The notes: generated by a model not told the origin, from the sequence alone. A DNA stretch of 64,000 nt from Flabesymbios commensalis (GCA_964017125.1 OZ024909.1:78374717-78438716); one strand, 5' to 3'; positions 1 to 11,880 are shown, counted from the first letter of the stretch. Numbers and translations: made by a program.

Positions 1-60
1 TTTTAGAGTTCAGCTAGGGGTGATAAAATATCCACCTTAAACTGGTCATATTTTATGTGA
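1..60 (+). repeat. Single diverged relative of the 67-bp repeat
   Basis: ACTGGTCATATTTTATGTG at 42-60 matches the end of the 67-bp unit, and as in the array it is followed by a tRNA-like segment. This suggests both derive from one composite repeat. Confidence 0.5.
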
Positions 61-155
61 TTTGAAAACGTATCTGGTGCATTGGTAGAACCTTGCACAG
101 GCCCGTCACCAGACTTTTGAAAAAGGGCGTTCGAGTCACAAAGGGTGGTTCAGAA
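61..155 (+). mobile_element. tRNA-derived SINE-like head
   Basis: TGGTGCATTGGTAGAACC resembles a pol III A box and GCGTTCGAGTC a B box, about 45 bp apart. No cloverleaf can be folded convincingly, so this is not a functional tRNA. Confidence 0.4.
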
Positions 156-239
156 CTTCAAAATTCAGAAATTTAACATGTGAAAATGTATAATTTCACA
201 CCTCCACCCCCGCCAATCCACACCCAACCCCTGTAAAAT

Positions 240-430
240 AATTGAAAAGAACGACCGTTCGAACGCCGTTCTGGGGTTTCGAACGCTGCAAAATCGTTCG
301 AACGGCCTGAACGACGTTCTTATTCCAAAACTGAACACTGTCATCGTTCTGAACGACGTTCGTTCATTACAAGAAGATGGAACGGCTGTTTGAACGTCGT
401 TCTTGGCACTTGAACGTTCCTGCAGTCAAC
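240..430 (-). repeat. GAACG-rich repeat, copy 1
   Basis: Built from GAACG and CGTTC words such as GTTCGAACGCCGTTC and CGTTCTGAACGACG, so it is locally palindromic. It is the reverse orientation of the copy at 5173-5385, with shared flank CCTGTAAAATAAT. Confidence 0.75.
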
Positions 431-929
431 TAAATATGAGAACGTGCTCCCCAGGAAAACAGTGTTCTGATTTGAACAAAATAATAAATAAACAGTTTCA
501 TTGTGACGCTGAAATTAATTTAGCATAAACCAATCATGTGGATCCTTAATATCACACCATACGTTCAGAACTGACCAGTCTTTCAGTTTAGTGCAGACGC
601 CTGCAGAGGAGACATGTAGCCTACAGCTAGTCCTATACCCTGGCCTATAGCAATACTCTCATTATAAACTCAATCAATTTTAGTCTAATAGCTAGGCCCT
701 AATGAGTATGGTATCAAAGTACCGTGGATATACTGTCGTCTCTCGCTGAGATAATTTGCGACTGTGGGACATAGCGAGCCCACAGTAGGCCTACTATAAA
801 TAGAGCCTAGGTCTACTACTTAATGAATGACAAAGACAAGAAGGATTTTGAGTGAGTATAATTATAGGCCTATGCACATTAGTGTGATCATTTTTTTGTC
901 TGTGATCTGTCTTAGTCTCAGTAGCTTAT

Positions 930-1080
930 CAGGGGCGGATCCAGGATTTTCCAAAGGGGGGGCTTCAATATAAATCTGAATATGCCGTAGTCCATGTAAA
1001 TCACGTGCCGCAGGCGCGGTGCACGCCACCGGCGTGCTGTGCTAGCGGGTTTGGGGGCATGCCCCCCCCCCCCAAGAAAA
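930..1080 (+). mobile_element. hAT-like MITE, left part
   Basis: CAGGGGCGGATCCAGGATTT followed by a G run and later GGGGGCATGCCCC is the typical left part of CAGGGGCGGATCC elements. I cannot see its right end. Confidence 0.5.
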
Positions 1081-3045
1081 TTTGCATTTTAAGACTCCGT
1101 TCACTGCCTTCTGGTGACATCTGGTGGCATATAAGTGTGGTTTAAAATTTATATAAAATGGAACAACTGGAAGAATTTTAGTAGGGCCTAATGATAAATA
1201 TTTACAAAAATAGTTACCATGTAGGCCTACACATTTTAATAATAAACTGTGATTTTACAAAATTAACTACATATCCTGTTTATGTCAAATAAGTAGTAGT
1301 AGTAAATCTTTCCTTAATATTAAGTCACTTTTTGGCACAAGAGGTTTTTTAGGTGACATTGTAATACGATAAAAACGTTGTAGTCAATTGATGAGATGAA
1401 TGATGTACAGATGATGATGTGAGGGTAGGGGTGATAGGGCATGGTGGGTTTTTGAGAGCATTTTCCTTCGCTCGCCTGATAAGGGGTTCTGGGCATGTCT
1501 AGGGGATATACCCCCAGACATGCCCAGACGGCCGGAGACTTGAGTTTTCCCTGTGCAATTTAATGCTGAAACTCTATGGCATTTTGCGCAGCTCTGCTAT
1601 CCTCGGGTCGGATAGTCCCCAGAGTAACAATAGTAATGATCACTCCCTCTGGGTAACTCCATTCATCCCACGTGAGAGACCTAATGTCAAACACGCTATT
1701 ACCGGTTATTTAAGGCTACCACGGCCTACATCAGCGCCAGCACTGATGCGGCTGCTGCATTGGCTCCGCTGTTGAGCAGAGGAACCAGGGTACGCCACAG
1801 GCAATCTGCCCGAAGATTATGGCCAGATATGAGGAGGCTGCAGCTGCCCTTGGATGATTGCTGTAGACTAGTGCTTCCGTACAATGCCGTACACAGCATC
1901 CAACAGACGAAACAGATCCCTAATGACCCTCCCCGTATGGGGGCGAAAAGTACTACTACTAGCAATCATCCCACTGTACCCCTTATGTCAAATAAGTCAG
2001 AAAGGAGTTTTTACTTTGTCTATAAAATATCTGTCAAGAGTAATGATCGAATATCCAATTGTGATTAAATATTGTGATACATAGCCCTGGAAGCAGGCCG
2101 TAATTATAGTCAATATCGGAGGCAGACAAAACAGTCTGTCGTTTTCCTTTAACATTAAAACATCTAAGAACTGATCATTTTGGCTCAGACTCAAGCCTCG
2201 CTTTGTCTGTTTTCATACCCTGGCTACTGCATAAATATTAGGACCCCTTATAAGTATTCTTGAGGATGTATATATATCAACCACAACTGATTTTTTGTAT
2301 CAGAACTATCTGTGTGACATTTTTAGTTAAACTATTTTTGTTATAAAATCCCTTCTGAACCAGTTATAAAATAGCAAGTACGTAGGCCTTACATAGACCA
2401 TATTATTGAAAATAGGCCTACAACGCAAATCAATGGTAGGTGGGTCCTCGTGATTCGCCGAGTGGCCTAACATTGTGGGCCCACCACATGCATGTCATGG
2501 TCAACGTCGAGTGGAGTCCGACGCACTGTAGCCTAACTATTATGGTTCAGTGAAGCAAAACTGCTTTAGCCCGGATTTAACACTATGCTATGCGAACGAA
2601 ATCATGCATTGTAATTTAATGCATATAAATTCATGGATGACTAAAAGTCAAACCACCATCGATTTAAATATACAGTCAAGACCAATCGCCTCCGAAGATA
2701 GGAACTAGGCCTAGTATTGATATTGTTTTAATACCAGGAAGGCTAGATTCGTAATATTCCCCCTCCCAGCAATAGGAACACGAACATTACCGTAGTGTTT
2801 TAGAATTTCCTTGTGTCACACAGCTTTAGGGAAACTTGCCTAAAACCCCCACCCTAATGCATGACCATTAATACTCAGCCTGTTAAGTCAGATGTCATAC
2901 AAACTATAACAGCTGAATCAACATGCCAGTTATGTTTTGATCAATTATGTTTTCATGTTTATACTATTTTTCTGTAGTAAATTAATATAGGCCTATGACC
3001 AGAAATCAATTTTTGGTCCAAATTGGGCGTTTAATGCTGTTCTTA

Positions 3046-3120
3046 AAGGGGTAACTGGTGTAGTGATTAAAGCTGCCTGAAATCGCGGGTCCGAACCCCG
3101 CTCTGGCATTCAAGTTTCAA
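3046..3120 (+). mobile_element. tRNA-derived SINE head with perfect T arm
   Basis: TGGTGTAGTGATTAAAGC looks like a D arm/A box, and GCGGGTCCGAACCCCGC forms a perfect 5-bp T stem with a 7-nt loop. The acceptor and anticodon stems do not pair, so a SINE head is more likely than a tRNA gene. Confidence 0.5.
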
Positions 3121-3173
3121 AGAAACAAAATGTTTCTTCCCCGTTCACTCGTAGGCCCTAAAATTCAATATTG

Positions 3174-3370
3174 TGCGGAGCCTTCGTGACCGAGAGGTAG
3201 CGTGCTCGGCCTCAGACCACCAGGGCTCGAATTTCGAATTCTGTGTTCAGAGGGCAGTGTCTTCTCATTCATCTCACCATCCTCAGGACGTTTTCCTGGC
3301 CCAGTTTAGCCTACATTTTATAAAAAGTGGCTCAAAACCACACTCATTTCATTTTTGTTTTTAAAACACC
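3174..3370 (+). mobile_element. Second tRNA-like SINE head and body
   Basis: Begins GGAGCCTTCGTGACCGAG and has GGTAGCGTGCTCGGCC and a B-box-like GGGCTCGAATTTC. It is followed by about 120 bp of unique body. It lies 55 bp after another tRNA-like head. Confidence 0.45.
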
Positions 3371-3718
3371 CAACCCATGCAACCACTATTCTCACGTGTT
3401 TGCTGCTGAGAAAGTAGTGGGTGAGGGTTTTAGGCAGAGGGTGCGTTTTAAATAAATTAAAATTGAAATAAAAATACGAAATTAATAGTATAGGCCTACC
3501 CCTTCTTATCAAAGGAAGTTAGGCCCACTGATGTTACTAAGTACATAACTTTATAACTTTTTTTTCTGCAACATAGGCCTATAGATTCAAAAAAATAGTG
3601 TTTGAGAATACATATAGGCCTATACCTGCACCGGGATGTAGCATACCGCCTAGGCTTTATTGTTATTATGGTCTAGTCATCAGTTTTTATAAATATTCTG
3701 TTGTGTCTAAAAGGAGGA

Positions 3719-3985
3719 CAGTGGCGAATCCAGGATTTGCACGACGGGATCTCCGAATTTTCAACTTACACACTATTAGAGGGGTCTTGCAGTATGCTTT
3801 TCCGGAAAATGTTGAAATCTAAGGCTTCAATTGCTGCATTTTAGAGCAATTTTCCGCCGAAATATTTGACTTTTTTGTTTTTTTTAGGACACTACAGGGC
3901 CGTTTTTTAAATCTCCCTACTGGGGGTGGGGGGGGGTGGGGTGGTGGGCTTAAGCCCCCAAGCCCCCCTCTAGATCCGCGCCTTG
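3719..3985. mobile_element. hAT-like MITE (CAGTGGCG ends)
   Basis: Ends are CAGTGGCGAATCCAGG and, inverted, CAAGGCGCGGATCTAG. The body has G/C runs typical of this group. Confidence 0.6.
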
Positions 3986-4054
3986 CTTATTGACGTCATA
4001 GGGCCTACTTTCTCAGACCCAAATACTAGCAAAAGGAGTGGGACTATACATATC

Positions 4055-4161
4055 TCAGCAAACACAATAGGCCTACGTTGACCCAATGCTGATCCAACGT
4101 TGACACATTGTCTGCGACGTTGGCCCAACATTTAATCAACATTGAATCAATGTTTGCTGGG
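4055..4161. mobile_element. Family a palindrome
   Basis: CAGCAAACACAATAGG ... TCAATGTTTGCTGG with GACGTTGGCCCAACATT in the centre. Confidence 0.8.
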
Positions 4162-4312
4162 ATGGACGGGTAGGCATATTCTCAAAGTAGCCTAATTGAG
4201 TAGGCCTACAGGGATTTCCCAGATAGGCCTATGTGATTGGCCAAAATGGTCATCTTGCCCATGCAATCACTTGACTGCGGCTGGTATAGAAGAACTAACT
4301 TGTTTGCAGATC

Positions 4313-4592
4313 CAGCAAACACAATACGTTGGTATTTTAATGTTGGACCAGCGTAACGTCCAATGGTGGGCCAAGATCCTGCTCAATGTTGGCTCATCTT
4401 GATTGAGGTAAGCCCAACAGTGTTCTGTTGCTGGCCGTTGTTGGCTGATAGGCTTTATTGTTCCAATTTAAACGCCGGCCTGGCCCAGAAAACGTTATGT
4501 TGAACCAATGTTGATTTAATGCTAGCCCAGCATCATGGACGGTGGACCAACATTGAGCCGACATTGGTTCAACGTCTTGGTTCTTGCTGGGG
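4313..4592. mobile_element. Two adjacent family a palindromes, diverged
   Basis: CCAGCAAACACAATACG at 4313 and AACGTCTTGGTTCTTGCTGG ending at 4592, with two inner blocks of the a type (4330-4420 and 4490-4575). Confidence 0.65.
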
Positions 4593-4627
4593 CGTTCTAA
4601 TTTGAACACCTGTTCCCTTTAGAGCGT

Positions 4628-5172
4628 TTAAAGGTGTAGTCAACTGTCAAAATACGCGGGACAATGTGGTCCCCAGAATGCAACAGTGGCCCCTGGACAT
4701 TCCACAATGACATATCACCCCACATCCACAGTTATCAGCCAAGATAATAATACTATATGTGTTTCATACCCATCGCCGTATTAAGAGCAAGTTCCCAAAT
4801 CATATAAACTCTATATACTTGAGCGACATCTATGAGCAAATAATTCACCATTTCTCTTATGTGTGCTTTGTGTTGTGACACAAAAGGTTATGTTACCATG
4901 GGGGTTTGGAAACAGTTCACCTCTAGCATATTGACAGTAAGAGCTTTCCCAGCCAACACGGCACACTCACCAAATATTGGTTTTACGTCGGCCAACGTCA
5001 CAGACGTTGGTCTAACATTAAAACAGCATTGGGCCAATTTCCCGTTGGAGTAGTATCTTGTAATCAGCTCAGTCGCTGATATTAATGCTGTCAAAGTGTA
5101 CTCTATAGGCTAATGTAGGCCTACACTTGACCGTCCCACACATGCGCGTTTCAAAGCTGTATGAATCTTTAA
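4628..5172 (+). mobile_element. Family f element, flanked by TTAA
   Basis: Begins TTAA+AGGTGTAGTCAACTG and ends ATGAATCT+TTAA. It carries a family-a-like core at 4951-5050. It shares its whole length with 8792-9593 (reversed) and 52623-53264. No coding capacity. Confidence 0.85.
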
Positions 5173-5385
5173 TTCAGGTTTTGAACGGTTTGTTTCAAGA
5201 AGCACAATTCTCGTCTTTGAACGCCGTTCAGAACGCAGTGTTCATTCCAAAAGAACGGCCAAAATCGTTCAGAAAGATCATTCTGAACGGGAGGCTGGTT
5301 AAAAACCATGATTATCGTTCTGAACGCTAACCGTTCGAACGGCACATGGAACGGCGTTCGAACGGCCGTTCTGGTTGATTATTTT
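5173..5385 (+). repeat. GAACG-rich repeat, copy 2
   Basis: Same word structure as 240-430 in the opposite orientation, ending in GATTATTTTTACAGGGG. A family-f element ends at its left edge and probably split it from 4590-4627. Confidence 0.75.
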
Positions 5386-5494
5386 TACAGGGGAACCCCC
5401 TGGTAATGGACCTGCTGCACTTTTCATACCTGGAGCTGATAGACGACAAGGTTCAATTCCTGTTTGGTGCTTATTGAAATATTATGATATTAGA
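5386..5494 (+). mobile_element. SINE-like piece next to GAACG repeat
   Basis: Contains a B-box-like GGTTCAATTCC followed by TGGTGCTTATTGAAATATTA. The same ending occurs at 11212-11250 (GAGTTCAATCCCC ... TGGTGCTTATAGAATATTA) beside the satellite, so the two are one dispersed family. Confidence 0.45.
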
Positions 5495-5640
5495 CTACGT
5501 TTTGTATCGTGTCGTTACAAAACTGTAAAGCTGCTCTCACCCATTGCGATTTCCTATGTTGTTGACGCGACAACAACATAGGAAATCGCAATGGGTGAGA
5601 GCGGCTTTACAATTTTGTAACGACATGATACGAAGCGTAG
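5495..5640. repeat. Near-perfect inverted repeat, 70-bp arms
   Basis: The arms around 5568 match over about 70 bp with roughly six differences (for example CTCACCCATTGCGATTTCC and its complement). The spacer is only a few bases, so it would extrude or fold as one long hairpin. Confidence 0.95.
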
Positions 5641-5983
5641 CTCCAGTTTGCACCGGTGTGATAAATCAGGGCCGTATCTGGGGGGGGGGGGGGGGAGGGT
5701 AGTGTCTATAACCTCCCTGCATATATCACCAATACCTTTTTTTTCAACATTTCAATAGACCCCCCTATTACCAGATGGTCGTCCTGTCCCCCCCTTGAAG
5801 TAGTTGTATGTGAAATTAAGCTATTTTATAAAAAAATGTTTTTTTCCAATGACATGCCAATCCAGTTGACTTCAATTGCTAAAATGTATAATTGTGTAAA
5901 CATATACTTTTCCTATCTACACATATAAACATGATAAAGGGTATACCTGCAAATTGTCGTTTTGTTTATTTTGGGGTATCTCG

Positions 5984-6035
5984 AAAACCCCCTCGACCCT
6001 CGACCCTCTCGACCCTCGACCCTCTCGACCCTCCA
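5984..6035 (+). repeat. CGACCCT/CTCGACC simple repeat
   Basis: CCCTCGACC units with alternating CT inserts, partly mirrored at 10311-10335 (GTCGAGGGTCGTGGGGG). Confidence 0.8.
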
Positions 6036-6119
6036 CTTAATTTTTTAAAAGTTTTTTGTATATATAATTATAACTTTTGTATAATAATAACATTCGGGAA
6101 ACTATATAGGCCTTCTGTG

Positions 6120-6230
6120 ATGCTAACCTGGCTATCAAGTGATGTTGAACCAATGTCAGGTCCATGTTGGCTGACCGTCTGCTACGCTGGTCTAGCATTC
6201 ACCCGACGCTGGTCCAGCTATTTTTATTAT
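6120..6230. mobile_element. Family a, internal part
   Basis: TGTTGAACCAATGTCAGG ... GACCGTCTGCTACGCTGG is the centre of family a; the outer CAGCAAAC ends are lost. A similar core lies at 10195-10262. Confidence 0.55.
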
Positions 6231-6630
6231 ACTTAGTATGATGTTCTATGATGTGTAAGTTAGTATTCTGTTGCAAATGTATCTTGTTCAGAGAATCATA
6301 TAGCATAGTAAATTTCAGTTTATTCCCCTTATAAGAAACGTTATGATTTGCTGACTATAGTAATGCAAAATGAAACATTCTGTTAATTAAGTAACGTTAC
6401 CGTCACCACTTTACCTTCACCATTCACACCAAATTTAAGGTGCTGCGCCCCTTTTGTAATTCCCACAAATATTGTTTTAAAGCTTTCGTGCCCGAAAAAT
6501 AGGTCATTTTAGCAAGGACACTCCATGTTTGCCAATAACCATTTTGAAAAAAACTAGAAGATTCACCGTTTTTGTAAACAAAAAACTGAAGATGTCTCCT
6601 CTCCCGCAGCTTAAAGGTTCATAGCTAATA

Positions 6631-7162
6631 CCCAGCAAACACGGGTCATTCACCCATTGCTGTTTCAATGCTGGGCCAGCGTCGAAGACGGTCGGTCAAC
6701 ATTGAAACAACATTGTGTGAATACCCCGTGTTTGCTGGATAACTAAGTGGTCCCATATCAGCGGTCAAGTGGCCTACCACACTATGCCCAGCAAACACGA
6801 CACATCAACTCAATGCCGGTTCAACGCTGGTCCACCGTCGCTGGATCTGGCCATCAACCATTCAACACTGGACAGTGCTTTAAATGTTGGCCAGCCTCGT
6901 ACACAATGGCCCGATATCGGACTAATGTATGTTACACCGACACATTGCCGGGTCAATGGTGGGCTTGTGTAGCATAGACTATACCAGCACGATGCTTTGA
7001 ACCAAAGCTGGGTTAATGATGGCCCGCTGTCTGTGACGCTGGCCTACATTCAGCCTGACGCCAAACACGACACAGTAGCCCAATACTGGGCTGATGTTGG
7101 CTCAGCGTCGTAGACCGTGGGCCAACTTTAGCCCAGCATAGGGTCAACGTCTCGTGTTTGAC
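6631..7162. mobile_element. Cluster of family a palindromes
   Basis: A complete copy (6631-6739, CCCAGCAAACACGGGTC to CCCGTGTTTGCTGG) is followed by copies starting at 6786 (CCCAGCAAACACGACAC) and 7060 (GCCAAACACGACACAG to CTCGTGTTTGAC) and half copies between them. The copies are not identical, so this reflects repeated landing or old local duplication. Confidence 0.8.
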
Positions 7163-7947
7163 CGCCTGCAGAATAGAAAGCGCTGGACAGAAATGAAATG
7201 ATTGGGACATACAGACGGAGGGAACGCACAGACACAAACTGAGCGGACAAAGGTAAGCCAACATGTGCCCACCTCTTCAGAGAGGGAGACATACAAATGT
7301 TCTGAAAATCACATAAAATCAAAATAGCAGAAACAATTCCACATTGATAATGCATTATATCTGTTTAAAGCAATCCTAGATCAGCCCTTGGCAAATATAC
7401 AACAGTAAAAACTTACTAGCTCAGGCTGAGCCTGTCCATCCAGTATTATTTTAGTGTGAGTGGATACATGTGGACAATTTTAATTCCAACACCACGGATT
7501 TAACAGTGTACCTCCCCCCCCCGTTTCGTGTCGCCGGTTTTATGGTGAAACTGATATGTTTTTATGTTACTGGACTGTGTCTTGTTTAATTTCTATTGTA
7601 ATTTCGATTTGATTATGTTGATTGTAACTGCATAGGGACGATAAATAAATATACATGGGAGGGGGGGGGGGGGTTGCAACAATTTCAGCTATAAACTAAA
7701 TGTATATCTCCGAGGCAGAGTTCGAAATCAAACTTATGAAAACGTTAAAGGTATAGGCAATATATATATCAAATACCCGAGCAATATTAATATATCATGT
7801 TTGCCGTAATGGTCAATTTTTGCTCAAAATGCATTCATTTATTTGTTCTAGCCTACAACCATGCCTAATGCTGACCCCCACTTCAATTACTGGTTGTTCA
7901 ATAACCATTCCAGTGGGAATGCAATCCAGTAGGCCTAATCGTAATTT

Positions 7948-8319
7948 AGGGACATGCCCAGATCTAAAATCATCAAAAATCTGTGATTTTATTTTAGCCT
8001 AATAATATGACCATATGATGTAAACATGTCCATAGACTAGAACTGCAAAGTTTTTTAATTTTTGTGCTGCGCATTCACCAGTTAGGCTAGATATAGAGAC
8101 GAAATTCCTGATTTCTAATTATTGACAACCATGTCGAAAATAAGAAATACGGTAATTTCGTCCCTATATCTAGCCGAACTGGTAAGTATGCAGCACAAAA
8201 ATTAAATATCTTTTGCAGTTCTAGTCTATGGACATGCTTACATCATATGGTCATATTATTGAGCTAAAAAAAAATCACCGATTTTTTATGATTTTAGACC
8301 TGGCCGGGCATGTCCCTTT
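7948..8319. mobile_element. Family e palindromic MITE (AGGGACATGCCC ends)
   Basis: About 370 bp, both halves mirror each other: ATATGACCATATGATGTAAA and its complement, ending GGGCATGTCCCTTTAA. Related to 15788-16153 and 52566-53571. Confidence 0.85.
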
Positions 8320-8588
8320 AATTGTCTTAACGTATAAGTTTTCCCAGTGCGACACTGCCCCGTAATGACCAAATTATGGACTTCAATTGACAGATTGAGT
8401 GTTTCTTAGTGTTTGTCATTCATATAAAAAGTTTATTAAAAACGTGAACACTATCATGTAAAATGTCTTCACTGATGATCATTGTACAATTGCTCCACCC
8501 ATGTACACTCCTCCAACAATGTCGCCTGTTAATGTGTAGGGCTGAGTGAGAGGACAACTTCTACATCCATGTGCTACACCTACAAATA

Positions 8589-8682
8589 ACGAGACGTTGA
8601 CACAATGTTGGCTTAATGTTGGGCTGATGGTAAACACGGTACTAGCCCAACATCAAATCAACATTGGTTTAACGTCTCTAGT
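8589..8682. mobile_element. Family a palindrome without outer ends
   Basis: ACGAGACGTTGACACAATG ... ATTGGTTTAACGTCTC; the core is palindromic but CAGCAAACAC ends are absent. Confidence 0.6.
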
Positions 8683-8791
8683 CTGTGTGGCAAGTGTACA
8701 TGAAGGCTCATAACAATGTCAACACTGATTGCTTACATCATCTGTTCCAGTTGGTTACACATCACTACAACCTGACTGGATATTAATTTAT

Positions 8792-9593
8792 TTAAACAAT
8801 CATCCAACCGCAAAATGGGCATGCGTGGGACTGTCAAGTGTAGGCCAACAGTAGCCTATTGAGTACAGGTTGACGGCATTAATATCCCTGACTGGACTGA
8901 TTACAAGATACTACTCATACGAGACATTGATCCAATGCTGTTTTAATGTTACGGTCAAAGTCTGCCACATTGGCCAACATTATACCAACATTTGGTGAGT
9001 GTGCCCTGTTTGCTGGGAAAGCTATCACTGTCAATACGCCTGAGGGTCAACTGCTTCTAGACCCCCATGGTAACACAACCATTAGTGTTTCAACACAAAG
9101 CCCACATGAGAGAATTTGTGAATTATTTACTCATAGATGTCGCCCAAGTATATAGACTTTAAATGATTTGGGAACTTACTCTTAATGCAGCGATGGGTAT
9201 GAAACGCATATAGTATTATTATCTTGGCTGATAACTGTGGATGTTGGGTGATATGTCAGTGGCGGATCCTGAAGAAAGGCGCAGCCGGCGCGCGCCCCCC
9301 CCCCCCCACACCCCCCGTTCAGGGTCCCAAAAACAAAATAAATTGGCCGAAATATGGTCTAGAATGCGTCATTTGAGGCCTCAGGTTTAAAAAAATTACG
9401 GGGAGCATGCATGGACCCCTCTAGAGCATGTAAGTGCCAGCTGTGGTGTGTATAAATTCTTGCAAAAATCGGTGCCCCCCGTCTGTCAATTCTTGGATCT
9501 GCCACTGTATGTCACTGTGGAATGCCCAGGGGCCACTGTTGCATTCTGTGAAACCCATGTCTCACGTATTTTGACAGTTGACTATACGTTTAA
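8792..9593 (-). mobile_element. Family f element, reversed, with a nested hAT-like MITE
   Basis: TTAA at both ends (8792-8795, 9590-9593). The body mirrors 4628-5172, with the family-a-like core at about 8912-9018 and a 251-bp insert at 9257-9507. Confidence 0.85.
9257..9507. mobile_element. hAT-like MITE nested in a family-f element
   Basis: Inverted ends CAGTGGCGGATCC and CAGTGGCAGATCC, flanked by TATGT on both sides (9252-9256, 9508-9512). The uninterrupted family-f copy at 4628 gives the empty site (ACATATCA read in reverse). Confidence 0.85.
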
Positions 9594-10051
9594 TTATATT
9601 TTACACCAGGACGATTTTTTTATGATCACAAAATATGTGCATTATTCAGTTTCACTAGGCCTACTGATCATTAATTTTGTCCATTTATATATAATACTGT
9701 AAATTTATATTTGTATAGATGAGGATCATTCAAAATAGGCAACCATAATGGATGTTACCCCATGGAGCCCATATTATTACGTCGTCTCATGACAGCACTT
9801 ATCTTGACCCAGGAAAGAAAATGACGCAATGTTACTAAATATAGCACAGAGGCTGATCGCGATTGACTAACAATAGATCTCTCTATAAAGCCAAGAAGGG
9901 TGGGGTACCCGTTTTATACCTGGTTATATTTCTATAGTATATGGACTACACTGTTGGCAAGTACTATCAACACCATTGACTTGCAAAATTAATAACTATG
10001 CAAACGCCTGTGGATATCTTCACTATAATAAAATAAACATATATATTGCGT

Positions 10052-10161
10052 CCCAGCAAACACAAGACACTGAACCAATGTTGGGTTAATGCTGGTCTAC
10101 CATATACGACGCTGGTCCAACATTGAACCAGCATTGGCTCAGTGACCTGTGTTTTCTGCGG
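10052..10161. mobile_element. Family a palindrome, complete
   Basis: TCCCAGCAAACACAAGACAC to GTGACCTGTGTTTTCTGC; core CATATACGACGCTGGTCC. Confidence 0.8.
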
Positions 10162-10444
10162 TAGGGCCTATCCATTATAGGCCTACGTGCACGAGGCGCG
10201 TTCAGCCAATGCTAGACCAGCGTCGCAGACGGTGAGCCAACATTGACCTGATATTGGTTCCCGAATTTTATAATTAGACCTGTCCAAAAAAACAATAAAA
10301 AAAATTAAAGTCGAGGGTCGTGGGGGCCGAGGGGGTTTCGAGATATCCGTTATTTTGTTGTTTGTAACTGAATAACCACAGTGCAAGCAATATAGCACGT
10401 CCTGGTATTGCTCTCAACTTTAACGATTTATAAATGACCAACCT

Positions 10445-11181
10445 GTACATATATAGTCAACGACATAGACCTACCCACTTCAAACTGGTCATATATTATG
10501 TGTGGCCCCGTGTACATATATAGTCAACGACATAGACCTACCCACTTCAAACTGGTCATATATTATGTGTGGCCCCGTGTACATATATAGTCAACGACAT
10601 AGACCTACCCACTTCAAACTGGTCATATATTATGTGTGGCCCCGTGTACATATATAGTCAACGACATAGACCTACCCACTTCAAGCTGGTCATATATTAT
10701 GTGTGGCCCCGTGTACATATATAGTCAACGACATAGACCTACCCACTTCAAACTGGTCATATATTATGTGTGGCCCCGTGTACATATATAGTCAACGACA
10801 TAGACCTACCCACTTCAAACTGGTCATATATTATGTGTGGCCCCGTGTACATATATAGTCAACGACATAGACCTACCCACTTCAAACTGGTCATATATTA
10901 TGTGTGGCCCCGTGTACATATATAGTCAACGACATAGACCTATCCACTTCAAACTGGTCATATATTATGTGTGGCCCCGTGTACATATATAGTCAACGAC
11001 ATAGACCTACCCACTTCAAACTGGTCATATATTATGTGTGGCCCCGTGTACATATATAGTCAACGACATAGACCTACCTACTTCAAACTGGTCATATATT
11101 ATGTGTGGCCCCGTGTACATATATAGTCAACGACATAGACCTACCCACTTCAAACTGGTCATATATTATGTGTGGCTAGAG
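10445..11181 (+). repeat. 67-bp tandem repeat, 11 copies
   Basis: GTACATATATAGTCAACG recurs at 10445, 10512, 10579, 10646, 10713, 10780, 10847, 10914, 10981, 11048 and 11115, so the period is exactly 67 bp. Copies are nearly identical; single differences are seen in copies 4, 8 and 10, indicating recent expansion. The 3' half (CTTCAAACTGGTCATAT) resembles 29-58, and the array runs into a SINE-like piece, so the unit probably came from a dispersed element. Confidence 0.97.
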
Positions 11182-11260
11182 CTGCAATTACCTGTCAAAC
11201 AGACGATAAGAGTTCAATCCCCGTACGTGTGGTGCTTATAGAATATTATTTTTCGCCATC
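11177..11260 (+). mobile_element. SINE-like piece at the end of the satellite
   Basis: Has a B-box-like GAGTTCAATCCCC and the TGGTGCTTAT ending shared with 5450-5490. Confidence 0.45.
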
Positions 11261-11685
11261 CTTTTATATCGGGATGTATATTTTTTAATCTGCTAAGATG
11301 CAGTGTTTCATTTGTGTGTTCGCACCCACCTCAAGTTTAGATGTTGTTGAGGTAACGTTACTTACTCTCATGTGTTTCAATTCACTCAGATGCTAAAGAG
11401 TACCTGTATAGGGATAGAGATGACAATGAACACGATAAATTAGGCCCTATATATATAACTGCCCTTGAATGGAAGCGGGGCATTATGTTCTTCGCAGAAA
11501 ATTGAAATGGCACATAAATAAACAGGTCCCGTGATCAGGGGTAAAATAATAATAACTAGCAAAGTGCTTTGACACTGACATCAATCGCTGTGTGGTGCCA
11601 ACAGATCGACTTGGTGTGGATTTGATATGACGTCTTTGGTCTCTCTTCACACACATTGCACGTCTACATATGTACCATATAGGCC

Positions 11686-11880
11686 TACTGTGTATCTGGT
11701 AATTTTCGCGTGTTTAAATTTTCGCGAATTTCCGATTTTGGGACTCATCACGAAGTTTAGAATTCGCGAATTTTCATTTTTCTTTAGTAGCGCTATTGTA
11801 AAAATATTTTTTGCGCCATTCTTGAATTCGCCCTCCTCGCGAAAATTAAACCCTCGTGAATATTACCAGACCTACAGTAG
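11686..11880. mobile_element. Family h palindromic MITE
   Basis: Left arm ATCTGGTAATTTTCGCGTG, right arm CGTGAATATTACCAGACC, interior rich in TCGCGAA words. Related copies lie at 47149 and 50368, with a partial one at 23337. Confidence 0.8.

Noticed and set aside
3048-3120. Functional tRNA gene
   Set aside because: The T arm is perfect, but acceptor and anticodon stems do not pair; a SINE head is more likely.
10445-11181. Regular direct repeats resembling a CRISPR array
   Set aside because: The whole 67-bp unit repeats without unique spacers, and the host is an animal. It is a satellite.
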